DNA of 64,000 nucleotides from assembly GCA_030847615.1 (NCBI GenBank), contig JAUMIR010000004.1:187800501-187864500 (forward strand), in the 5' to 3' direction. A program made the position numbers and the translations under genes. Below are positions 49,481 to 62,290 of the stretch, piece by piece. The notes under the pieces are model-generated. The model was given only the letters and a program-made list of their open reading frames with translations, had not been told where the DNA came from and ran no database searches. The stretch is from Gambelia wislizenii. Lineage: Eukaryota; Chordata; Lepidosauria; Squamata; Crotaphytidae. Numbering within the stretch: the first letter of the stretch is position 1; each line of letters opens with the position of its first letter.

Positions 49481-50807
49481 GATTTACCAGAACATACTTT
49501 GAAAACAATTCGTATAGCATAGTTGATATTATTCAACAATGATGATGCCACAGAATTTAATATTAGTCTTTAAAAGTAATGGTGTTTTAAAATATCTTGA
49601 TAGATTGACATACAATGATAAACATTAGTTGACAAGTTGTAAGTTTTCATACTTGAATCTGTCAACTTCAAAGTAATTGAGAGTTGCCAACAAGTCTAAG
49701 ATATTTGAAATGTGAACTTAAAAGGTTTATATCCTAAATGTAAATTCAAATTTAGCTTTGAAAATTTATATTTAAGTTTAATGGCAACATGAGGAAAACT
49801 GTTAAACTTCAACTATTATTTGCTCATTTAAACATTTCTGTCCTGCTCTGTTTCATGGAGTCTCACAGTAACATACAAGTAAAATCAATTTAAAGAGTTC
49901 AAAACAATTTATAATTTAAAACAAAAATTAATTTAAACAGACTAAAGTGTGTATGTGTGTAAACACACACACTGTATTGAACAACCAATATGTGTGATAT
50001 TAATTTCAGCTGTATAGCAGATGTAGCAACATTTGAGTCTGTTCTGAATGCTTTGAACAACACCTGTAACAAATGTAAGATATTTATTATCAGGGCAGCT
50101 TGGGAGACTGTGGATAACTTGCTTGACATGGATTAAGAAGAAGGGGAAGAAGCCAGAACAGTGTGACTGAGGCCTTGTCTGCACGGGCTGAATGAAATGG
50201 CCTCACCCTGTTCCTGCACCCAGCTGTCCAGATGACTTAGGGGTTTGGTTCTGATTTTAGTCTGAGTTGTCTGGGCAGTTCTGATTAGAAACCAGGGAAA
50301 CCGTCTCCACCCCATTTAAAATGGCTTTTATAATTACTGGGAAAACCCCATTCCTACAGGAAAAAATGGAGTGTTCAATGGCGGGAACAGGCACTTTCTA
50401 CACACATGTGCTGTGCTGTATTGGTGGGTGCCTCCTCCCCCACCTCTGGTGTTGTTTGTCACACTGAGGTCACAATGAGGCCCCCAGCATATGATCAAGG
50501 CTTGGGGCCTCATTTCCAGCCTCAGAGAGTATGATGCACACATGGCCCCCACATCCTGAAGTGGATCCCCAACCCAGGATCTTTGGCGGGGCCCCTACCT
50601 ACTGCTACGGTTACGGGCAGACAGATGCTCTACAAGATTTAGGATAAAAATTAGAATGCGACAGTTTAAATGATGATACCAAAGTGATATTTATATTTAT
50701 TTAAAAAAAAACTAAATGGATTTACATAATAAAAACTTACAATAATATTATGCCAGGCCCCATTCCTAGTCCTGGGTGCCTGGGCCCCCAGGCTAGAGCC
50801 TAAGGCC
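49481..50807. other. No gene or named repeat
   Basis: AT-rich to 50150, mixed after. Short ORFs only, with no recognisable product. Confidence 0.5.
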
Positions 50808-51392
50808 TCATCTATATGAGGCGAAAAAAAATTGATATCTCTGCAGTAATAGCAAATTGCAGCAATTGCAATTTGTCTTAATAGTGTTTGGGCCCTCCAA
50901 GCCTCACATGCATGCTGGACAACATGGCGGCCGCGAGTGATTTACTCATTTTTACTTGCCTTATTTGCTGCTGAACTTTTTAAAAAACTATTTTATGTTG
51001 TCAGCTTGAACGATATTTTGCCTGTATAACAACATAAAAAACAAAAACAACACCCCATTTAATTGCTTTAGCAATCTCTTCCTAAGGTGAAAAACCAACA
51101 TGGTGGCTTTGGGCGCTTTCCCCATTAGCAAGCCCTGTCATCTGCTCTTGTCCAGTCAATCAGCTTGCACTTCCTCTCCTGTGAGAGAGTGATTCAAATT
51201 TATTTGCTTGTCCCAACGAGTGGGAATGTTTTTAAAAACTCCAGGAAAAACTATGAAGTCTTTTCCTTTACAATTTTTAAAATGTTTTTTGCCCCCCCTC
51301 CTTCTGAATACGGTGAAACGATGTGGGATGCTGTTAAGACAGCCTGTATTCCCCTCACATTATGTGAGGAGTATTTTCACCATTCAGACAAC
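50808..51392 (+). repeat. Interspersed repeat, copy 2 (cf. 8969-9627)
   Basis: 'gcctcatctatatgaggcga', 'ggcggccgcgagtgatttac', 'ccagtcaatcagcttgcact', 'ccttctgaatacggtg' and 'tgtgaggagtattttcacca' match the order in copy 1. Non-coding. Confidence 0.65.
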
Positions 51393-51694
51393 CCCACAGG
51401 CTAGAGCCCTTGTGGGGGCCATGGTGGCACGACACCACCAGCAGCAGAGGAGGCACCCACTGATAAAGTGCCACATGCATGTGTAGACAGCTGCCTGTTC
51501 CCACCTGGGAACAGAAGGTAACAGGGAATATGTGGCAGCTCTGGGTCCAGAATACTCAGTACAGAACATACAGTATTCTGGCCTTTGCAGACATGACCTG
51601 AATCTTACAGCTCCCTCAGGCCCTCTTGTTTATTAGCTCAGCCCAGGCCAGAGACAATCCATTCCCTTCCTGAAATATTAAGGCCTTACTTTAG

Positions 51695-51825
51695 GGATTG
51701 GAATTATACATCCAGATGTTGCTGAACTTGAATTCCTAGCATTCTTCACCATCAGGTGTGCTGGTTAGTAATGGGAGTTGCAGTTCAACAACATTTGGGA
51801 GCCTGCATGATACCCATCCCTGCTG
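51695..51825. mobile_element. Fold-back MITE, 'ccagatgttgttgaactgca' family
   Basis: 'atccagatgttgctgaactt' mirrored by 'ggagttgcagttcaacaaca'. Similar fragments at 19447-19500, 20320-20440, 24190-24300, 44195-44305 and 52035-52285 (two in tandem). Confidence 0.65.
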
Positions 51826-52034
51826 TACTTAAACAGAAAACATCTTAGAATTCCTGTCATCAAAGTCAGTGCATGTTTTTCCTTGATATGAGACCAGTCA
51901 CATTTGAAGTAAGAGTAAAGGTGGGCATGTTGGGCTTTACTTAACAAGGCTTGGTTGTTGCAGGCTCTTAAATTCTCCAGCTGCAGCCATTGTCCATAGT
52001 TGCCTGACAATACTTTGTGTCATTCTACACTTGG

Positions 52035-52285
52035 TCTAAAACAGCCTCCTCCAACCTTTGCATTGGCTATAACTTCCATCTGGCCTTGCTGGCTTGTGAT
52101 GGTGGGAATGGTGGTTCAACACTTCAGAAGGGCTGCTCCAAGACAGGGTGAGAGTTGTGTGGCCCCCCAGTTGTTGCTGAACTGCAACTCATAGTATTCC
52201 CTACCACTGGCTAAGCTGGCTAGGGTTGCTGGGATTTACAGTTCAACAACATCTGGAGCATCATACAATTCCAACCCCTGCTGTG
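52035..52285. mobile_element. Two adjacent 'ccagttgttgctgaactgca' fold-back fragments
   Basis: 'acagcctcctccaacctttg'...'ggtggttcaacacttcagaa' followed by 'ccccagttgttgctgaactg'...'acagttcaacaacatctgga'. Each half pairs with itself. Confidence 0.6.
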
Positions 52286-52289
52286 AGGT

Positions 52290-53175
52290 AACAACACTGA
52301 CAGGAAAACGCCCCCCAACATTTTTCATCACAAAGCCACACACAAATGTCCTAGAACCAATTTACCAGATTCTGACCTCAGTTACACATTTACTCCAGTG
52401 AACTTACCCTGCAGCTGTTTCATCTCTCATTCAGCAGTCTCCACACTTCCCCATTCCCTGTGCAGTTTGCCAAATTCTTTTATTCCTCAGATAAGGAACA
52501 AGCTTTACCAACTTTAGCAGAACTGATCTACATCTCCTAGGACCTCTGCAAAAGCCAGGTGTACCAGATTGGGTGTGAGAGTCATGGGAAATTTACAGCT
52601 TTATCCCTCTTTGTAACTGATCTCACCACTCCCAACCATCTGTGTGGTCCTGTGCTCCAGTCAGCATTTCTTCTCCCATGCTTTCTGCTCCTAACTGAAG
52701 AAGGGGAAGAGGGAAGGCACAGATCTCTCCTTAACAGGATTGATGAATACAAATGACCACTTAGGGACCCCTTAGAGATCATTTTTAACATAGAGAAGCT
52801 GCTGAAATAATTCCTTCCTCTGTGCTGCTCTTTGCAGAAAGGTCAGATTACATGCAATGGGGCTACACAGCAGCCAGTAGTTAGCCACACTGGTGGTGCT
52901 ACATTGTCAAAAAGAGGCACTATTTTGTTCTCACATGATCTTAAATGTTTGGCATTTGTGTGGCATTTGCTAAGAAGCCTGGCTGAAGTAGCTCCCACTG
53001 TTCTACCACTAAAGAGGGGATGTGTCCAAGTGGTCACAGCATTGTATTTTGTCTTTGGATATTTGGGTTCCAGGGGTTATCTAAATGATGAAAATACTCC
53101 TCACAGAATGCAGGGAGAATACCTTTTGTCCCAATGGGATCCTGCATCAATTTGCTTTATTGTGAAGGAGTGGCC
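52290..53175. other. No gene or repeat identified
   Basis: Mixed-composition DNA with ORFs under 120 codons and no recognisable protein. Confidence 0.45.
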
Positions 53176-53179
53176 CCAA

Positions 53180-53728
53180 AATGCCATATAGTCTGTGCGA
53201 AAAGCTTTTGCAGCTTTTCCCGTATTTTTTGAAAAAAAAACAGCAAGGGAAATGCACATTTCTACTCATTGGAATAAGTGACTGAATTTATTAGCTTTCC
53301 CATACAAGCAGAAGTTGGGAAACTTCCTTCTTCAGATGATTGGTCAGACATGCAAGGAAGGGGAGAGCTTGTTGGCAAGGCAAGCATCTGGAACCACCAT
53401 CTTGGATTTTCCTCATAGCAATCTTCTGCTATGGTAAGAAAAGAGACCTTTTTTGCATGTTTGCTAAAGCGGAAGGTCAGTCTTCTGCACCTTGTATTTT
53501 GGTAAAAAAATGTTCAGCAGGGGCAACCTGGGGAAAATAAAATTGTGAGTGATTCACTCACACCCACCATTTTGATTTGCAGGCATAGCTGTGGGAACAC
53601 TGAATGCGGTTTACTTCACATGCCTGCAATCTTGCAAATAGACCATTAAGACAAATAAAAGCTGCTGTGAGTTGACATTACTCTGCATCAATCCACATTT
53701 TTTTTTCTTCTGTATAGACAAGCCCTTA
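53180..53728 (-). repeat. Interspersed repeat, copy 3, inverted
   Basis: On the minus strand: 'gggcttgtctatacag', 'gcctgcaaatcaaaatggtg', 'gaaaatccaagatggtggtt', 'tgaccaatcatctgaag'. It matches the first two-thirds of 8969-9627 in order and stops before the 'ccttctgaatac' block. Confidence 0.68.
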
Positions 53729-53734
53729 GTCTTC

Positions 53735-55695
53735 ACTTAGTCATGAAACTGACTGGGTGATCTTGACCTACCTTACAGGGTTGTTATGATGATAAAGCAA
53801 GGAAGGACACAAGCTATTTACATCATCCTGAGCTCATTAGAGAAAGGGCAGGATTATATAATCTGTATGTAACAAACAATATTTTGCTAGCTAGAGTTCT
53901 GTACAGGTTCCCACTCCCCAGGTTCATAATCTGACATGTAACAGTCCAATGCTATGTAAAGTTAGACATGGTTAATCCCAGTGAAATAAATGGATTTAGG
54001 TGCACCAAACTCTACATAGGATTAGCCTAGAAACAAGATTCTCCACATCATCCCACAATCTTGTATCTTGACAGGCGATGTGAGCACAATGGCTGCAATC
54101 TTCCATGGCTCAGCATAGTGTAGTAGCTCCACCTATACTAGGCTGAGCCATGTCCTGCCCCCGGCTTACTGAACAGCCTCTGAAGCCCCCACCCGTGGCT
54201 GTTTCTGGCTTCATGGGGAGCAGGCAAGATCACAGAAGTGTCTTTTAAAATACCCCTTTAAGTTCTGATTTGGATAAATTAGAATATCCTCAGCTGGTCC
54301 AAACTAGTGTAGAACCAATTGTTGAGTGGTAGATCAACACTTACGTAAATCCTATTGATTCAGGGGATTTCCTCTAATTGGAACTCACAGTTGATTCAAT
54401 ACTGTTTTTTATTTTATATTTCTATAATTGCATTGTTTTGTAAACCACTTTGGAAACAGTGATTCACAGACAGCATACAAATCTATTTTTTTAAAGGAAG
54501 AAATGTTTGCCAGTATATATATATATATATATATATATATTCACGATTGCAAATACCTTGCAATACTTGATTTCATGGTAGATGAAACAATGCTTCAATT
54601 AACTCAAAATCAGCACTTGAGTGAGCACAGGAAGACTCTGAGCACTCCAATATCCTACTCAGACAGCATATTTATGTAGGAAAAATAAGTAGTATGTTTG
54701 CATGAGGACCTATGCTAGACTGAGCCCTATAACACCCCTGACTTCCTGAACAGCCTCTGAATACATGACCATTCCATGCTTCATGGCAAACAGGTAAAAT
54801 CGCAGAAGTGTCTGGCTACTCCCCATAGCCAGATGCAAAATGATTACAGCAGTGCCAAGACCTCCAGAGGACCTCAGTGGATCTCAAAACTGATGTCATA
54901 ATTTCACATCTGGCTACGGGGAGATGCTGCTGTGATCCTGCTCCCTTTGAAGCAGGGAACAGCTGTGTGGTATGCTTCAGAACCTATTCAAAGTACAGGA
55001 GAGCCTTTCAGCAATGTAGAGGGAGGAAGGGAACCGCAACCTCCACGCACCCCCCAAGGACATATGTACATGTAAAGGAAACTTACGTGTGCATATGTCC
55101 CTACTAGGATGCCAGCCAATGTGTTTTGATCTCCATTAAGCTTAGTGACAGGGAAGCAGTAGGCTTTTTGCCTTTATATGTGAAGAATATCATAAAATGA
55201 GTGAGATCTATTTGTTTGGACAGTTTCAAATAAGCAAAGTGCTACAACATTTGTGTTCTCTCATCTGTTAAAACACAACCTCTTGGGCCAGTTAATTAGT
55301 TTTTACTACTGTGTCAAAGGTGAAAAAGCAGTTAAGAGCAGTTCAGTGACTTCCATGGTTTGAGAGATGACCCCTCATCTCTCCACTGAAAATCACACAG
55401 CTCCCTATGAATACTTCTTGAGTAAATAGCGATGATAATGATGATCCCTTTTATTTTTTTTATTTACTAATGACATTGGTATGAAAAAAAAGGCTGAATA
55501 TTATTGTTGGTAACAACTATACTGACCACTTCCACCCACCAATGTTTTAATAGTGAATGCTTATCAGTGGTTTGCATTTGGATAACACTGCGGTCAAAGG
55601 CACCAGTGAAGGAAAGCAAGGAGAAATCACCTCTCTGTTGCCATTCTTGAGAACAGAACTTAGAAAAGTTACTTTGTGCAGTGGGGTTATGGGAG
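53735..55695. other. SINE remnant, LINE remnant and (AT)n; no gene
   Basis: 53735-53875 ('gactgggtgatcttgaccta', 'cagggttgttatgatgataa') is an old tRNA-SINE 3' part. 54395-54490 is a LINE 3' tail ('ttgtaaaccactttggaaac'). 54512-54541 is an (AT)n tract. Nothing else is recognised. Confidence 0.5.
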
Positions 55696-55784
55696 TTATA
55701 TTGGCCTGTCTACACTACAGAAATACAGCAGTTTGACACCACTTTATCCACCATACATCTATCCTATGGATCATGACATGCGGA

Positions 55785-56073
55785 TAGGTGATACTCTTTT
55801 TATGAACCTCCCCTGTGTACTTGCGACTTTTAAAGTGTGTTTATGTGCTTTTGTGAACTTTTTGTGTTATTTTTGCTTTTATTTTTGAACTTCATGTGCT
55901 CGTGTCTTCTCCGGAAGTGAACAGAGCTCTGTTCACTCCTTAGTCATTGCCAGGGATGCCTTTGGACAGGATGCAAGGTAAGTGTGGTAAAGGGGGTTCT
56001 TTTGCCAGCATAAAAACATCACAAATTATGCTGGCAAAAGAACATAAAAGGGGGTAGTTTGATAAGGTCTGAG
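55785..56073 (+). mobile_element. Right part of a Harbinger-like element
   Basis: 'tgatactctttttatgaacc', 'ttcactccttagtcattgcc', 'gttcttttgccagcataaaa' and end 'gtttgataaggtct' match the right half of the 25275 family. The left half is missing. An inverted 'ttttgccagcataa/ttatgctggcaaaa' hairpin lies next to its end. Confidence 0.7.
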
Positions 56074-56142
56074 AGCAGTCAGATCAAGGCTATGGCATGT
56101 CAGGAGAGAGGGCTGATGCCTGTCCACATACTGTATATTCCA

Positions 56143-56240
56143 GCATATAAGATGACTGGGCGTATAAGACGACCCCCAAATTTTTAAGTTAAAATATAGA
56201 TTTTGGGATATACTTGCTGTATAAGACTACCCCTCCTTCT
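56143..56240 (+). mobile_element. Left end of the 7336-8884 element family
   Basis: 'ctgtatattccagcatataa', 'gatgactgggcgtataagac' and 'gacccccaaatttttaag' match the left terminus of the 1.55-kb element; the palindromic units are absent. Confidence 0.75.
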
Positions 56241-56282
56241 CTTATACTGCAAGCATATCCCAAACTCCCCCTCCAGCCACCC

Positions 56283-56372
56283 TTCTCATTTGGCAAAGAA
56301 AGGGACTGGATGAGCTAATAGGTCTTTTCCATCACTATAAAGTTATGATTTTATATTTCCTAATATAAGGCC
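56283..56372 (+). repeat. 90-bp CR1-like segment, twin of 24471-24560
   Basis: Same 90 bases with two transitions. It is joined directly to the element fragment on its left. Confidence 0.75.
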
Positions 56373-56530
56373 CCCAAATTCTCCAAACAGGTCCCCAAAT
56401 TCCAACCTGAACTCTTTATTGGAGGTGTGTGTGCAACACCATTCAGAAAAAGTTGAATATACTATTCACCAGGTGACCAAACTACCCAACAACAATACTA
56501 CCAAGAGATTCAAACTGACAGAGAGTGCAC

Positions 56531-56738
56531 CTACATTGCACAGTTATAGCAGCTTGATACCAGTTTAACTACCATGGAATCTTGGAAGCTGTAGTTTGGT
56601 GAACAAACCTAGAATTTTCTAGTCTACTCCTGATATAAGCACTAGAGCTCCCTGGCAGAGAATTCTATGTTCTGTCATGGAACCACAAATGCCAGATTTC
56701 TTAAAGTTTGTATCAAAGCAATATAACTGTGACGTGAA
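56531..56738. mobile_element. Fold-back MITE related to 31362-31570
   Basis: 'ctacattgcacagttatagc' and 'tttaactaccatggaatctt' on the left, 'caaagcaatataactgtgac' on the right; decayed hairpin with the same arm plan as 31362-31570. Confidence 0.65.
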
Positions 56739-56739
56739 A

Positions 56740-58915
56740 ATATCCTGAGTCTCAGTTTATTCATGGTATGTGGGGTGGGACATTGAGGAGAAATATGATG
56801 GCACAGAATTGTAGACTATGGCATCTCATAGACGCAAGGACCAAAGTTTGGCTGTGCCTTATTTGTACCTTACTGATTTACTGGTCCTGTCAAATATGGG
56901 GTGTAACAGTGGCTACTAATAATGTGGCTATTAATAATGGTTAACAGTGGCTACTAATAATGATGGTTTCCCCTCCAGTACCAGAAAAAAGTGTGCCTCT
57001 GTAGGTCAGTTGCTGGGAAGCATAAATGTGTGTATGAGAGATGTTGCTGCTGCACTCACAGTTCTAATTTGAGGGCTTCCCATGGACAACTGGTTGGATG
57101 CTTTGTGCTAGATTAAACAGAACATTGCCTGTCATTTCATGGTCCTGGGATTTTACTTCTTCATCTGGACATCAGTGAAGCTAATAGCCTGAAACTTTCT
57201 TGCTTGGGGGAACTTCAGCTCTTAGATGTTCCAGCCAGCATGGACAATGTTAAGTGGATACATACCCCCTAACTCCCCTAGTTTGGCAGGGACAGTCCTG
57301 ATTAATTCTCTGTCTCCCACTTTTTTAGTTGCTTTTAAAACATCCCAGTTTCTCTCCTCCTCATCTCACTTTCCCTCTTTATTTTTAGCTTAATTCAGTT
57401 GTTGGAAATTGAATTCAAAAGGCAAAAGTAATTGACTCAATTAACTCAGCATGGGGGAGAGGAGAGGAAGAGTGGAATCCTGCCCTTCCCAGTAGAATCA
57501 GTCAAAATCAAACTGCTGAAGCCTTTCCTAGCACCTCATTAATAACTTTTGCCATCTTGAGCACATTCAGATGTTGCACGGCCACATATATCCTGGTTTT
57601 CATCTATGACATATTGGAGGGTATAGTCCAGCCATAGTCCAAAATATCTGGAAGTCTGAAGGCTGCCCACTCATGATTTAAGCCAAATCCTGAAATCGGA
57701 TAGCCTTAGTATTGTCCCTTTCTTTTTTAAAGAAGTAACTCCTAACTTCACTGATTTTTCCGTTGATCATTGTGTTTATGGGAATAATCTAAAATTCTTC
57801 ATTTTCTAGTTCCCTTCCAAATGTTTTACATTTTAGATTGAAATAAAATAATGTATCATTTTCCACTGATGAGAATGAATTCTGGAAACAACAGTCTTTC
57901 CCTTAGGGACTTGATTCCCAGGCCACTGTTTGGAACTTTCTCAAGCAAACTGAACATTATGATACTAAACTTTTCTTCTGGAAGTAAAATAATAGGTTTA
58001 ACAGGGAATCTGTGCCTTTAGACTATGCTGTACTGCAGAAGTTATTTTAACTTCTTTTGTTTTCCCACTTGCCAGGAATTTGTCACTATTTTTAGTAGAC
58101 AATTCAAAACTGACTTCTTTGCCACCCCCAACCCAAATATGTATACAGGAAATGCTTTAAATAAGGAATGGGGCTTATCAATTTATTAAGTTTATGCCTC
58201 ATTAAAAGTTAAACATATTTAAGTTTTATTGATTTCACTGGGAGAGATTAGCAAATGTTCTGCTGGGTGGTATGAAATAAATTGGGCTACATTATATCCT
58301 AAGACTTTAAATTTCAGGGTCTATGCAGACCTGCTAAATAAGATTAATAGCAACATTTGTACACTGCTTTGGAAGAGCAAATATATTAACTGCCAAAATG
58401 CTTCCAAACTGGCCTACAAAAAAGAGATGAATTAAACAGCCCATATATACAGTATATACACAGAGTCACATAGCAGACAAAAATGGATCAGTATTTTTTT
58501 AAAAAAATGTTACAGGGTGCCACTGCATCCATGTCTTTGCACCACTAAAAAGACAGGCCGCTGCGGTTAATTCCATATTGCAGATAATGGTTTTGTTATT
58601 GAGGCTTCCTAACAGCCACCTTGGGAGGGAGTTGATGGTTGAGGAATTTCACCATTAATAGAGGAATCCAACACTGTTACTAATTTTTTTGCTTTATTTT
58701 AATGAAAGTCAAACAGGAAAAAGGAAGTAAAAAATGCAATGCAGTATAAGATTTAGAGGAATATTACACCACAGTCTTAAGCATTAAGTTTTAATGGGAG
58801 GTTTTAATGGGAGCTGGGATGACCTAAGAAGAAGGTATAGTAGAGTAGCAAAGGTAAGTTTTATGTTTTTGCATGTTTTTAACTAGATATTTAATTTGTA
58901 AGCCACTTTGAGTCT
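56740..58915. other. No gene or clear repeat
   Basis: AT-rich DNA with only short ORFs. A LINE-tail phrase 'ttaatttgtaagccactttg' at about 58890 is split by the next element. Confidence 0.5.
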
Positions 58916-58917
58916 CA

Positions 58918-59487
58918 GGACTTTATCAGACCCCCCCATTAATGTTCTTTTGCCAGCATATTTTAAAATGCTTTTATACTGGCAAAAGAACCCCCTTGAT
59001 CACATCTACCTCCAGCAGGGATCACAGGCAAGCCAGGTACTAATGGAGAGTGAACGGATGTCCGTTCACTTCCTGGTTCAAGATCTCACCACTTCTTGCA
59101 AGAAGATGCTAGCGCAGGAAATTAAAACAAAACAAAACAAAGACACAAAAAGTTCACAAAAGCTGAAAACACACTTAAAAAGTCCCAAGTACACAGGGAA
59201 GGGGGGTGTCATAAAAAGAGTGTCCTCTACCTGGCTGTCGCAATCTCACCTGGAAGTGTTTGCCCATTGATGCTGTATTAACGTGAGTACAATGGTGCAA
59301 GGATTCAAACGCCAGCAATGCCGGCAACAAATTGCCACAGGAGATCAATTGATGGCTTGTGCCATCAATAAAATAGGAAGACTTTTAACAATACATAATC
59401 TCAAAAGGGCGCCATCATCTGGTATGCAACTCTTTCATATCCTTAGGCATCCTTATGACACCATATTTGCCTGGTCCGATAAAGTCC
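58918..59487 (-). mobile_element. Harbinger-like element of 570 bp, TCA duplication
   Basis: Ends GGACTTTATCAGACC and CCGATAAAGTCC, flanked by TCA (58915-58917; 59488-59490). The interior is the 25275 family in the opposite orientation. The host site is a LINE 3' tail ('ccactttgagtctca' / 'tcagtctgggagaaaggcag' with 'gatgatgatgataag'), which rejoins cleanly without the insert. Confidence 0.88.
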
Positions 59488-59539
59488 TCAGTCTGGGAGA
59501 AAGGCAGGGTATAAATAAAGATGATGATGATAAGTAGTA

Positions 59540-60740
59540 GAGTAGATGCAGTAGAGGCAGTAATAGTAGTAGTTACATTTTCTTCCCCCACTAAACAAAG
59601 GGAGGGGCAAGTGTGATCAGTATGTGCAGCAGATAGTCTGTGCCAAAAGGGAATTGGAAAAAGGGGCAGAGAACTGACTTTGCTCTCCACAGAAAAACCC
59701 ATGGCCTTGTGGATTCTGCTGGACATCAGGAAAACAATACTGTCTGTGAATCCTCACCTTCAGTTCAGCTCCATCTGTTGTATATATGATAAACCTGATA
59801 TCATAGAGACATCAAAAATCTGCAGTGATCACCTCCTTCAAAGGAAACAATATCCTGGGTTAATGTTGATCCCAGAAAGCTCTTGTTTCTTGGATGTGGA
59901 GCACACATATGCAACACTGTGATGATTAAATGAAAAACAGTATGAAGACAATAACTTGGAATCTGTGGATGACTTGTGGCCTTGGAACATGCAAAAGAGG
60001 AATGTACCACAACATACAGATCATAGAATCATAGAATTGTAGAGTTGGAAGAGACCACAAGGGCCATCCAGTCCAACCCCCTGCCATTCAGGAAATCAGG
60101 ATCAAAGCATCCCTGATAGATGGCCATCCAGCCTCTGTTTAAAGACCTCCAAGGAAGGAGACCCCACCATGCTCCGAGGGAGTGTGTTCCACTGCCAAAC
60201 AGCTCTTACTGTCAGAAAGTTCCTCCTAATGTTGAGGTGGAATCTCTGTTCCTGGAGCTTGAATCCATTGCTCCATGTTCTAGTCTCTGGAGCAGCAGAA
60301 AACAAACTTACTCCATCCTCAATGTGTCCTCACACTGACCCATACCCCTGTTTTGATTGAATGCTAAAGGCCTGGACACCGTTCCTGATCATATGGCTAT
60401 TCAGAACAGCAATTAAACTTTGGGGTTCTGGTTCCATTTTCAAACAGCATTTACTTAGGCAACTGGCTTCTGTGTGGAACTCACTGAGGAACTTTAGATG
60501 AAGGGTCCAGTCCAGACTTAGAAGTTGCAAGAGGGCTGGAAATAGATCTCACTGCTTCTTCTTTTTTCATGGCAGTCACTACAGACATCTGAAAAGGCTA
60601 CACAAATGGGCTAGAGACTACTGCTGACTGGGTAGCTTGTGATGTGTATCTGAGAGAGAAAGAGAATGAGATTTGTTGCTACAGCTTGCAAAGACTCTTC
60701 AGGAGGTCTCTATATTTATTTAGTTAGCTCCCTCCTTCAC
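59540..60740. other. No gene; CR1 fragment only
   Basis: Apart from the CR1 3' end nothing is recognised. ORFs are under 85 codons. Confidence 0.5.
60021..60315 (-). mobile_element. CR1 LINE 3' end
   Basis: Longest minus-strand CR1 end: 'catagaatcatagaattgta', 'ccctgccattcaggaaatca', 'gtgttccactgccaaacagc', 'aagttcctcctaatgttgag' and 'cattgctccatgttctagtc'. Slightly diverged from 27715-27918. Confidence 0.94.
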
Positions 60741-60748
60741 TCCCAGGA

Positions 60749-60800
60749 GATTATCAGACCCACTAAGTATGGCATTATCATGACACCTGGGGGTCAGTTA
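60749..60800 (+). mobile_element. Left terminus of a Harbinger-like element
   Basis: 'ggagattatcagacccacta' and 'agtatggcattatcatgaca' match the left ends at 48254 and 25275. It may be the displaced left end of 61700-62290, separated by about 900 bp of inserted repeat. Confidence 0.6.
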
Positions 60801-61169
60801 CATGGCAGAATAAAGTATGCGAAATTCCAGCTTACTGTCCTTTCACACCAGTGTTGCATGGTTTAAACGATTTATTGCAAAATTGGGTGATCCAGTGTGT
60901 TTTCGCTTTTCTAAGTTCACACAAACAAAGGTGGGGGGGTGGCATGGCCTCCAGATCACTGTCATTAAAGCCCGGCAGGAGGCAGGAAGGAAGCGAGGAG
61001 AGGAGCAGTGCGAGGGGGAAAGAGGGCTCCGAAAGACTGTAGCTTCATCTGAGCCAGAAAATAAAGCAACCAAAAAAGGAGGGAGACCACAGGGGGGGGG
61101 AGGAATAATGACACAGGAAGAAAGAAAACTAGATTCCGTTCACTCTGCATCCCTGACAGCTGAGCAGAC

Positions 61170-61302
61170 TGCTTCTCTCTCTCTCTCTCTCTCTCTCATG
61201 TGCTCGCACACACACAAGAACACGAACACAGCAGGGCGAGGGAGCGATCAGCCAGTGGAGAGGATCACTACTCTCTCTCCCTCTCTCTCTGTCTCATACA
61301 CA

Positions 61303-61358
<56 letters not shown>
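61170..61358. repeat. (CT)n, (CA)n and (GA)n microsatellites
   Basis: CT run at about 61173-61197, CA at 61297-61320, GA at 61321-61356. They lie in a purine-rich GC-richer patch (60980-61120). The 196-codon ORF here is low-complexity. Confidence 0.95.
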
Positions 61359-61360
<2 letters not shown>

Positions 61361-61399
61361 GTAATTATGTTAGAAAGCAAGCTGGCTGGCTGGATCTTT

Positions 61400-61690
61400 T
61401 TGTTTGAGGCTCATCTCTTGCAAGGCCACCCCCTCAGTCCAACCAATCATGGCTCAGCTCTGCTGTGGCTGTTTCGGGAAGACTGCTGGTAGTTTCCACA
61501 GCCATATGTGAAATGGTAGTTCACACAATCAGTAGTGCGCCAAGTCATGCTACTTTTCAAAAAAGTTGGGGAAAATAGCGAAAGCTGATACTGCATGACT
61601 TATGGGAGTTTTTGCCCCCTCCTTCTGAAAATGGTGACTTTGATATGAAAGATGTGGGAACTATTAGGATTCTTTGTGAATTCTTAGAGG
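61400..61690 (+). repeat. Interspersed repeat, copy 4, 3' part
   Basis: 'tccaaccaatcatggctcag' and 'gccccctccttctgaaaatg' match blocks of 8969-9627 and 50808-51392. Confidence 0.5.
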
Positions 61691-61699
61691 ATTTATTTT

Positions 61700-62290
61700 G
61701 CCCTGTAAACGGCTTCCAGGAGATTGCTAAAGCATTTCCTTTTCAGACAACATTGTTCCCATCTCATCATGCACCCATGCTGCTGCCGTTCCACCGGCAC
61801 TGCTTTTTATTGATGGGCTAAGCCATCAATAGATCCCCCTTTCCATTTCTGTAATTGAATGTCCTACGTCTGAAAAGGTGCCCCGTTACGCTGGCACAAT
61901 GCCAGCGTCAATGGGAGGTCCATGCCAGAACACTTCCAGGTGAGATCAGGACATCAAGGTAACTGACACACTTTTTTGTACCCTCCCCAGGTTACTTATT
62001 ATGTTTTATGTATATTTAGGTGCTTGGTGTAACTTTTTGTCTTTTATTTTACTTTTTATATTTGCGTTTCCAACGCTCTTGTCTTCTTGCGAGAACGGCC
62101 AGGATTTGAAACCAGGAAGTGAAAGGAACTCTGTTTGAGCTCCATTCACTCCTAGGTTGCCGTGCCAAGGGAACGAAGCAGGATTAAGGTAGGTCTGAAA
62201 ACCATTTTTCTCTTTACAGGGATGGGAGAGGGGCGGGAAAGGAGATTGCGAGACGGGAATGCTTTTTTTTTGTTCCCATAACCAGTCGCT
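61700..62290 (+). mobile_element. Harbinger-like element, body and right side
   Basis: 'cttccaggagattgctaaag', 'tattgatgggctaagccatc', 'caatgggaggtccatgccag', 'caggtgagatcaggacatca', 'gaagtgaaaggaactctgtt' and 'gagaggggcgggaaaggaga' match 48254-49477 without its GC-rich insert. The right terminus after 'ttgttcccataa' is lost. Confidence 0.72.

Noticed and set aside
60817..61407. 196-codon plus ORF
   Set aside because: It crosses CT, CA and GA microsatellites and ends in Arg/Glu runs; the openness comes from repeats.
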